Of a stretch of 21,245 bases of DNA, positions 16,119 to 21,245 are shown in pieces; the first letter of the stretch is position 1, and every line of letters begins with the position of its first letter. The position numbers and the translations under genes were made by a program. The notes below the pieces were generated by a model. It ran no database searches. It had not been told where the DNA came from and saw nothing but the letters and a program-made list of their open reading frames with translations. This DNA is from Saprospiraceae bacterium UBA7328 (lineage in GTDB: Bacteria > Bacteroidota > Bacteroidia > Chitinophagales > Saprospiraceae): contig DKPS01000139.1 in assembly GCA_002471345.1 (NCBI GenBank), positions 1 to 21,245 of the forward strand. The letters run 5' to 3'.

Positions 16119-16715
16119 TTATTCCTTAGTCTTTCCAGCAAATACACTCACCCCAGGATGTGTCGGATTTCCTGATGACCTCCTAAAAGATACGATCTGG
16201 CCTGTATGATAAATGGCATCTGCTAAAGGGCCATTTAGTAATGTCCAAAGTGCAAATTCACTAGTTTGCTCTCCCCTTTGGAAAATGATCTTAATATCCT
16301 CTGGATTTGGAGGTGATTCACTTACCAAAAGATCACTCGCCTCTTTTAACATTTCTAATGTCGAGGTTCTTTTCTCCTCCCATGTCATTTCTATTTCTGT
16401 CCTTGGTCGCACATTTGGGTTTCCTTTTACTGCATTAAGTACAACTGATACTAAGCCATGTAAGTGATTTAGAACATCTTTAGTAGGACGACCTTCATTG
16501 CCAGGAAGAAATTCTAGATCTTCTGGTCTTAGATCCTTTGTCGCCCAATAATATCTATAACCTAACCCATCTATCGTACGGGCCAGAACAGTCTGTGGAG
16601 AATAGGCCTCAGGGGCATCTGGTATCTGATGATAAGGAGGGTTGGAATCTTTTGTATCTTGAGCAAATAGTGACATTGGTAATGAAATAAGCAGGACTAA
16701 AATTATTCTTAACAT
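16119..16715 (-). CDS. Secreted DinB-like superfamily protein
   Basis: A 198-residue protein with a clear signal peptide (1-19, ending 'SLFAQ') and a DinB-like helical bundle. Metal-ligand candidates are the His residues in 'VLNHLHGLVSV' and 'ADAIYHTGQIVSF'. The 'LLNGPLADAIYHTGQI' helix closely matches 'LLQGPLSDVLTHIGQL' of the cytoplasmic protein at 8427-8855. DinB-like proteins are mostly cytoplasmic, so an exported form is less usual, though known in Bacteroidota. The stop is 13 bases before the likely start of the cysteine hydrolase, so the two form a pair. It lies 112 bases downstream of the second barrel/anti-sigma-like gene, and cotranscription with that is uncertain. Confidence 0.8.
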   Translation of the reverse strand: MLRIILVLLISLPMSLFAQDTKDSNPPYHQIPDAPEAYSPQTVLARTIDGLGYRYYWATKDLRPEDLEFLPGNEGRPTKDVLNHLHGLVSVVLNAVKGNPNVRPRTEIEMTWEEKRTSTLEMLKEASDLLVSESPPNPEDIKIIFQRGEQTSEFALWTLLNGPLADAIYHTGQIVSFRRSSGNPTHPGVSVFAGKTKE

Positions 16716-16762
16716 GATGTTCGTTTAAGTTCCAAATATAGTAGAAATAGAAAACCTAAATA

Positions 16763-16796
16763 TTTACAAGAAGAAAACTCATATTTATCTTGTAAA
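16763..16796 (-). terminator. Weak inverted repeat after the second sigma/barrel module
   Basis: TTTACAAG (16763-16770) pairs with CTTGTAAA (16789-16796) around an 18-base loop. It lies 32 bases past the minus-strand stop at 16828. The stem is AT-rich, the loop long and the following minus-strand sequence only moderately T-rich, so it may be a weak terminator or chance. Confidence 0.25.
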
Positions 16797-16827
16797 GAGA
16801 ATGACTTACTCAGGAAAACTGACCTTT

Positions 16828-18099
16828 TCAAAACATGAATCTAAATCTTAAACCTACCTTTTGATGTGAAAGAGATTCTGCAGGAAGCAGTCTAAGTTGC
16901 TGTTCTTTTGATTCTGTTGCTAATGGATTCAGATATATCGAATATTCTAAGCCTATAGAAACTCTTTTCAATGGATTATAATTCAGACCCGTTGTAACTC
17001 CATAAATCAAAGAACTATATGCGATAGTGCCTGGCTCACTTGCTCGGATACCAGAAGTGTTTTGGATGTTATGATAAGTAATATCTCCCCATTGATAGCC
17101 TATAGCCAGACCTCCGAAAGCGGTTAATTTATTTTTGAAGTAATATTCAGGTGTGAGTAAAACTTCCATTAAGTGAAGAGTTGGGGCAGCAAAAGATTCA
17201 GCGAATTCAGCATTGTCAAATTCTGCACCTGTATTAATAGTGGAACTCATATCGAGCTCTGTATTTTCTACAGCTGAAGTAGTAGTAGAACTTAAGGATT
17301 TAGAATAAGAGACTCTGGAACCAAGACCCCATTTTGAGAACAACCTCTTTGATAAACCTGCTTCAATACCTATCAAATCAATCCCCCTTTGTACAAGGCG
17401 ATCACCTTTAAAGCCCACAATCCATTCAATAGACTTATTATTTGATTTCAAAGAATGAATTGAAGATGTTTGAGGTGTATTTAAAGTAAATGAAGTTTCT
17501 AAATAGTTGATATTCAGTGGCATGATATCGTGAAAAGCGGTTAATGATTCATTGGCCAATACGGCTTTATTATCTTCTATGAAATCTCCAGATACCGATA
17601 ATGGAGTATCGGCTAAGGATTTTTTCTCTTGAGAATGAACTACAGAATGAGCAACATTATTAGGGTTAGTGTTTTTACTATGAGTGATCCCTTCTGCATT
17701 TATCTTAAGATCATTAGCAGTATTTTTTAGAATTTGATTTACTAATAATTGATTAGTAGCCCCCTTTGAATTTGAGAAAGCTGAAATCGTAGGGTTTGTT
17801 TCGAATGATATTTCACTCTGGTTATGGTTGGACGTAGAATTTGTTATTGGTGAAATATTCTTCTGAAGATTGTTGTTGTCTTTTTGTTCTGAGAGAAGAT
17901 TTGAATTGTTTGTAAATGATTGACCAACCTCTTCTATACTGTTTGTACTACTATCACTTGTTGTATGGAGTAAGAAACCGCCTATAAGGAATAGAAGAAA
18001 ACCAAGAATGGGCAACCACAGGATCTTTCTTCTCTTTTTTTGCACAGGCATTTCTTGATCTAAGAGTTGCTCCATATTGAGCCAACCTCTATCTACCAT
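16828..18099 (-). CDS. Dual membrane-spanning anti-sigma-like protein: inner-membrane helix, linker, outer-membrane barrel (module 2)
   Basis: A ~423-residue protein with the same layout as the one at 3714-5303. It has a short charged cytoplasmic N-terminus ('KKRRK' just before the helix) and one hydrophobic helix ('ILWLPILGFLLFLIGGFLL'). A ~180-residue linker rich in Asn, Ser and Thr follows, then a ~200-residue C-terminal beta-barrel ending 'VGLRFRFMF'. The longest frame starts at 18120 and overlaps the sigma stop by 11 bases. I prefer the internal ATG at 18099, which has AGAGGA seven bases upstream and leaves a 10-base gap. No cleavable signal peptide is seen. Anti-sigma activity is inferred from pairing with an ECF sigma gene and from architecture. 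Sequence identity with module 1 is low outside the layout. Confidence 0.78.
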   Translation of the reverse strand: MVDRGWLNMEQLLDQEMPVQKKRRKILWLPILGFLLFLIGGFLLHTTSDSSTNSIEEVGQSFTNNSNLLSEQKDNNNLQKNISPITNSTSNHNQSEISFETNPTISAFSNSKGATNQLLVNQILKNTANDLKINAEGITHSKNTNPNNVAHSVVHSQEKKSLADTPLSVSGDFIEDNKAVLANESLTAFHDIMPLNINYLETSFTLNTPQTSSIHSLKSNNKSIEWIVGFKGDRLVQRGIDLIGIEAGLSKRLFSKWGLGSRVSYSKSLSSTTTSAVENTELDMSSTINTGAEFDNAEFAESFAAPTLHLMEVLLTPEYYFKNKLTAFGGLAIGYQWGDITYHNIQNTSGIRASEPGTIAYSSLIYGVTTGLNYNPLKRVSIGLEYSIYLNPLATESKEQQLRLLPAESLSHQKVGLRFRFMF

Positions 18100-18109
18100 A
18101 TTATTCCTC

Positions 18110-18679
18110 TCACCCGACATCTCTATAATTTTTGTTCACTTTCGTTAATTTTTGTTTCAGTTGTTTTCTTGCCTCTGACAGGTACCACCTGCTCGTATTT
18201 TCATTGATTTGAAGTAGGTCTGATATTTCGTGATGTTTATAACCTTCAATTGCAAAGAGGTTAAATACCTGCTCTTGCATCTCAGGTAAGGTTTGAATAA
18301 TCTGAATGAGATCATCGAAATACAATTGTTGATATGCACTTTGTGTTATTCCTTTTTCTACTTCTTCAAATACTAAAAACTTTACATCTTTAGATTCACT
18401 TCGCATATAATCACTTACTGATCTGAAGATGATCTTTCGGAGCCAACCCTCGAATGATCCACGATATTCATATTTATGAATATTCTGAAATGCTTTCAGA
18501 AAGCCATTATTCATGATACTCATCACTTTGTCTTCATCATGAGTATATCTTCGGATAGTCCGCTCTAGAGTTGGGAAAAATTGGCGATAAAGTTCCTCTT
18601 GACACTTTCGGTTATTTGCAGCGCATCCTTGGATGATGCTGCGAAGTTTTTGGTCATTATGGATGGTATTTACCGCCAT
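18110..18679 (-). CDS. ECF RNA polymerase sigma factor (module 2)
   Basis: A 189-residue sigma-70 family protein with ECF layout. Region 2 (~27-95) includes 'IMNNGFLKAFQNIHKY' and 'GSFEGWLRKIIFRSVSDY', typical of Bacteroidota ECF factors. Region 4 (~125-182) includes 'GYKHHEISDLLQINENTSRWYL' (shown in part here as the helix-turn-helix). The N-terminal 'IIQGCAANNRKCQ' parallels 'IIHGCLKNDRKYQ' of the first sigma factor, so the two are related. The ATG at 18679 is 40 bases downstream of the barrel gene. It sits directly before the helix-plus-barrel gene, its likely regulator. Target promoters are unknown. Confidence 0.93.
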   Translation of the reverse strand: MAVNTIHNDQKLRSIIQGCAANNRKCQEELYRQFFPTLERTIRRYTHDEDKVMSIMNNGFLKAFQNIHKYEYRGSFEGWLRKIIFRSVSDYMRSESKDVKFLVFEEVEKGITQSAYQQLYFDDLIQIIQTLPEMQEQVFNLFAIEGYKHHEISDLLQINENTSRWYLSEARKQLKQKLTKVNKNYRDVG

Positions 18680-18719
18680 TCAGATTGAAATAGTATCTTT
18701 TAAATATTAAATAAAAAAA

Positions 18720-19472
18720 TCAGAATGACATTCCAAATCTCAATGTCAGTCTTTGATATTTAATGTCTTGTACTGTTCTCACTCGATCATCAAAATTACT
18801 ACCGTATGTTAATTCAGCATCTTGGAATAGATACCCAATGTCAAATGAATATTTCATTTTTTGTCTGCCAAATGATATACCAAATGAAGGGTAAAGTAAA
18901 AGTCCACCTTTAGATTTGATTAGTGACAACTCTTCATCTGTAAGACCAAAACTGTAACCAATTTCCATATTATAAAACGGTCTGACAGCCTTGTTAGATA
19001 AGAACCCTTTTACTTCGGCAAATATAGGTATCATCTTTTCTCCAGTGTCCCAAATCAGTTGTCTGTAACCTGTACCTATTCCGGCGCCCAAATATTGATT
19101 CCATTGGTAACCTGCAGATGCTGTAAGTCCATATCCAATCCTATTATGAGCTCTATTCCCTTCATTTCCTGAGAGTATTTGAGCCTTTGCTGTATAATAT
19201 ATGCCCTTATCTTGATGAATAATTGGTTCTTTTACTTTTGAGAAATTATCTACTTCAACCACACGTCTTACTTTGTCATTTGGAAATTTTAAAGTTACAC
19301 CTTGTGTTATGATGATTACTTCTTCCTGATAAGTCCATGACTGTAGTGCACCGCTTATGATTGACCCATCTTTGAGATGAACTTTCACCATTTTTTTATC
19401 GATGCTCTCATTTTCTTGTGCACTTGCAGAAAGTACAGCTAATAGCAAGAATGCAACAATTATATTTTTCAT
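18720..19472 (-). CDS. Outer-membrane beta-barrel protein with N-terminal small beta domain
   Basis: A 250-residue exported protein. Signal peptide 1-18 ends 'LSASAQ'. Residues ~28-75 ('VKVHLKDGSIISGAL', then 'VTLKFPNDKVRRV') form a small beta-barrel-like domain with the 'LKDGSIISG' pattern often found in front of Bacteroidota outer-membrane barrels. Residues ~90-250 are amphipathic strands ending 'YQRLTLRFGMSF', with a terminal Phe typical of barrels folded by the BAM machinery. It lies between the LVIVD lipoprotein (31 bases) and the ECF sigma gene (40 bases), so it is very likely in one operon with the sigma module. Its function is unknown; a surface-signal partner is possible. Confidence 0.82.
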   Translation of the reverse strand: MKNIIVAFLLLAVLSASAQENESIDKKMVKVHLKDGSIISGALQSWTYQEEVIIITQGVTLKFPNDKVRRVVEVDNFSKVKEPIIHQDKGIYYTAKAQILSGNEGNRAHNRIGYGLTASAGYQWNQYLGAGIGTGYRQLIWDTGEKMIPIFAEVKGFLSNKAVRPFYNMEIGYSFGLTDEELSLIKSKGGLLLYPSFGISFGRQKMKYSFDIGYLFQDAELTYGSNFDDRVRTVQDIKYQRLTLRFGMSF

Positions 19473-19503
19473 TTTTTTCTATTTTGTACGCGTTTCTCAA
19501 GCT

Positions 19504-20778
19504 TTATTCTACTATTCTTACTGGTACTATCACACTCAGCTCTACAGGATTGTCCCTATCACTAATATCAAACTGATGAAGCCCTTCTGCTCCTATTACC
19601 AATAGTAACTCATCACCTAGAGCGATTACATCTACAGCATGGATATCATCTAAATGTTTCTTCAGTTTGTCCCCTACCTCAGTCGGTTCAGACTCATCGA
19701 AGATTTTGAGACCTTGATCTCCTTCACATAGATATAGCCTTTCGTTTCTCACAGAGAGCCCATGAGGATTGTCCATTTCAAAAGACTTCAAAAGTTTCGG
19801 TGATTTTAGGTCGGATACATCTATAACGTCTAGCTGATTGCTGAAAGACTCACATGCTCTTCCATCTCTCAATGTGACATATGCTATATCACCATTTACG
19901 AATACTGGATCACAAGCAGTAGCATGTCTAAATGCAGAAAGGTAATATGGGCTAGATGGTTCAGAAATACTATAAATATGCATTCCGTTTTGAGCGCCTA
20001 TGAATAAATTGTCACCATAAGGAAATATGGTTTCAATACCCCATTCCACATAAAACTCCTGCGTTTTTCGAGGCTTCTCAGCTTTAGTTACATCGAAAAT
20101 AAAAAGTGAAAAATCATTGATGACATAGAGATGATCTTTTGCAATGGTAAACCGAGCCAATGATCCTCCTGTACCTGTCACTGATCTTCCTCCACCTGCT
20201 CCTGCAGATGCATCGAATTCTTGATTCGCAAATATGAGATCATCCACAAAGAATCTACCATTATTAAAATTGGGGTCATTGCAGTCCAACTGTAGAGTTT
20301 GTTCTGTCTCTCTATGCCCGACTAACACACCTCTACCTTCTTGAAACCGATAATTGCTATATACATCTTCATCACGGCAGACAAGTCTAGCTTCTGTAGG
20401 GTCTTGTATATTCACAGTGATCAAGTCCATATAATTATCAGCATAGAGATGATCATCTTTTATTGCGATATCCACATTGCCAGGAATTGAGATAAACCCA
20501 ATATTTATTGGAGACGAAGGATCACTATTATCATAGATATGTACTCCTTCTTCCTGCTCATTAATGAATATGTATTGCTCATAGACATAGAGCTTCCCAG
20601 GAGTAGTCAGTTCTCTTGGAGAATCAGTAAATATGTCACTCCTAATGTCATTATAGTTTAGGTAGATTGGATCATATTGAATGAAGGTTCTGGTTTCATC
20701 GCATTGATCTTTGAGGCAAGAAGTGAATGAAAGTGTGAATAGAGAAAGTAAAATTGAATATTTAAAAAATTCTTTCAT
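19504..20778 (-). CDS. LVIVD-repeat beta-propeller lipoprotein
   Basis: A 424-residue lipoprotein; the signal peptide ends 'LSFTSC' with acylated Cys21. The body is built of LVIVD-type repeats that fold as a beta-propeller. Examples are 'EGVHIYDNSDPSSPINIG', 'LFIFDVTKAEKP', 'GMHIYSISEPSSPYYLS', 'QLDVIDVSDLKSPKLL', 'GLKIFDESEP' and 'GLHQFDISDRDNPVEL'. A Gly-rich loop ('AGAGGGRSVTGTGGSL') interrupts the repeats near residues 190-205. Such proteins are exported and probably bind partners at the cell surface; no enzyme activity is known for the family. It heads the second sigma operon, with the barrel gene 31 bases downstream. Its position mirrors that of the lipoprotein gene in module 1. Confidence 0.88.
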   Translation of the reverse strand: MKEFFKYSILLSLFTLSFTSCLKDQCDETRTFIQYDPIYLNYNDIRSDIFTDSPRELTTPGKLYVYEQYIFINEQEEGVHIYDNSDPSSPINIGFISIPGNVDIAIKDDHLYADNYMDLITVNIQDPTEARLVCRDEDVYSNYRFQEGRGVLVGHRETEQTLQLDCNDPNFNNGRFFVDDLIFANQEFDASAGAGGGRSVTGTGGSLARFTIAKDHLYVINDFSLFIFDVTKAEKPRKTQEFYVEWGIETIFPYGDNLFIGAQNGMHIYSISEPSSPYYLSAFRHATACDPVFVNGDIAYVTLRDGRACESFSNQLDVIDVSDLKSPKLLKSFEMDNPHGLSVRNERLYLCEGDQGLKIFDESEPTEVGDKLKKHLDDIHAVDVIALGDELLLVIGAEGLHQFDISDRDNPVELSVIVPVRIVE

Positions 20779-21120
20779 GATGATATTTTTATCCAGATTG
20801 GATTTGTGATTATAAAAAATATGAGTTTCTAAGATTTGTTATTGATGATCAAACAAGTGGTTTTAATAAGTAAGACGAGTAAATGAAAAGAAGCGTTGGT
20901 AATTGTCTGCTTTTTTTCAAAGTTTTAGCTTTTGGAGCGTTTAAATTTTAACCTTATTCATTGTTTGATGTCACCATTCTTAGATTCGATGAACTTGATG
21001 ATAGATTCAACATCAAAAAGGTTCTAGAAAGCTTTGAAGTATCCTAAGGTGATTAAAAAGACTATTGATCAATAAAAATTGTTTTGCCTTTTCTTTTTTT
21101 TGGGAGAAAGTAAGTCCTTA
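20779..21120. other. Gene-free region upstream of the LVIVD operon
   Basis: A 342-base AT-rich gap between two minus-strand genes. It must contain the promoter of the second sigma operon. A 12-base palindrome, TATTGATCAATA, lies at 21063-21074. I see no clear terminator after the LytTR gene and no convincing Bacteroidota promoter pair. No ORF of coding character is present. Confidence 0.5.
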
Positions 21121-21245
21121 TCAAATCAACCCTTTTAGCCTTATCGCGCTCATCAGCCCATCTTTCATCCTCTTACTGATCACAAGTCTATGATTACCAC
21201 TAACAACTACCGTGTTTTTATCAATCTCTTTTATACGATTGATAT
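21121..21245 (-). CDS. LytTR-family DNA-binding protein (C-terminal fragment)
   Basis: The last 40 codons of a gene entering from the right edge, ending with a TGA at 21123-21121. The translated tail ('NRIKEIDKNTVVVSGNHRLV' then 'ISKRMKDGLMSAIRLKG') fits the end of a LytTR DNA-binding domain, where a beta-hairpin is followed by 'ISRR-K-L'. LytTR domains are usually fused to a response-regulator receiver, with a histidine kinase encoded nearby; neither is in view. The call rests on a short stretch. Confidence 0.65.
   Translation of the reverse strand, partial: INRIKEIDKNTVVVSGNHRLVISKRMKDGLMSAIRLKGLI

Noticed and set aside
16105..16147. The longer N-terminus of the cysteine hydrolase from the GTG at 16147.
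   Set aside because: It overlaps the upstream gene by 29 bases and adds a basic 14-residue stretch not typical of the family; the GTG at 16105 gives a normal start.

Overview
The window looks like chromosomal DNA from a Bacteroidota bacterium, most likely a Saprospira-type or related marine or soil lineage. Evidence for this is the AT-rich sequence, a type IX secretion (T9SS) C-terminal sorting domain, cohesin-like and dockerin-like segments in one secreted protein, many lipoproteins with a Bacteroidota-style signal peptide, PorT-like small outer-membrane barrels and ECF sigma factors. The phylum is a confident call; the class is an inference. No tRNA, rRNA, CRISPR array, insertion sequence or phage gene was seen.

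Layout. (1) 1-1155, + strand: the C-terminal end of an isoquinoline 1-oxidoreductase-like molybdenum hydroxylase, then a phytanoyl-CoA dioxygenase-family enzyme. (2) 7559-1319, - strand: a compact four-gene cluster of surface lipoprotein, ECF sigma factor, a protein joining an inner-membrane helix to an outer-membrane barrel (anti-sigma-like), and a large T9SS-secreted protein. It ends at a strong intrinsic terminator (1267-1284). (3) 7900-9694: a ferritin on +, facing a DinB-like protein and a PhzF-family isomerase on -. (4) 9885-12144, - strand: a secreted protein with a duplicated NIPSNAP/EthD-like domain, a FAS1-domain lipoprotein and a doubtful small ORF. (5) 12293-14427, + strand: a frameshifted conserved gene and a serine beta-lactamase-family lipoprotein hydrolase. 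(6) 15161-14469, - strand: a 3-keto-disaccharide hydrolase-like (DUF1080) protein. (7) 20778-15521, - strand: an LVIVD-repeat lipoprotein, an outer-membrane barrel, a second ECF sigma factor, a second helix-plus-barrel protein, then a secreted DinB-like protein and a cysteine hydrolase. (8) 21121-21245, - strand: the C-terminus of a LytTR DNA-binding protein.

The most interesting theme is that two separate sigma/transenvelope modules sit about 11 kb apart. In each, an ECF sigma gene overlaps or abuts a gene for a protein with a short cytoplasmic N-terminus, one transmembrane helix, a long Asn/Ser-rich linker and a C-terminal outer-membrane beta-barrel. This matches the idea of a dual membrane-spanning anti-sigma factor (the Dma family described in Bacteroides), in which a signal at the outer membrane could reach a cytoplasmic sigma factor through one polypeptide. 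Each module is joined to genes for surface lipoproteins or secreted proteins, which may be part of the sensed or regulated envelope system.

Most other genes are ordinary accessory or metabolic functions. I could not identify convincing Bacteroidota-type promoters (TTG / TAnnTTTG), so operon limits rest on spacing, overlap and terminators.
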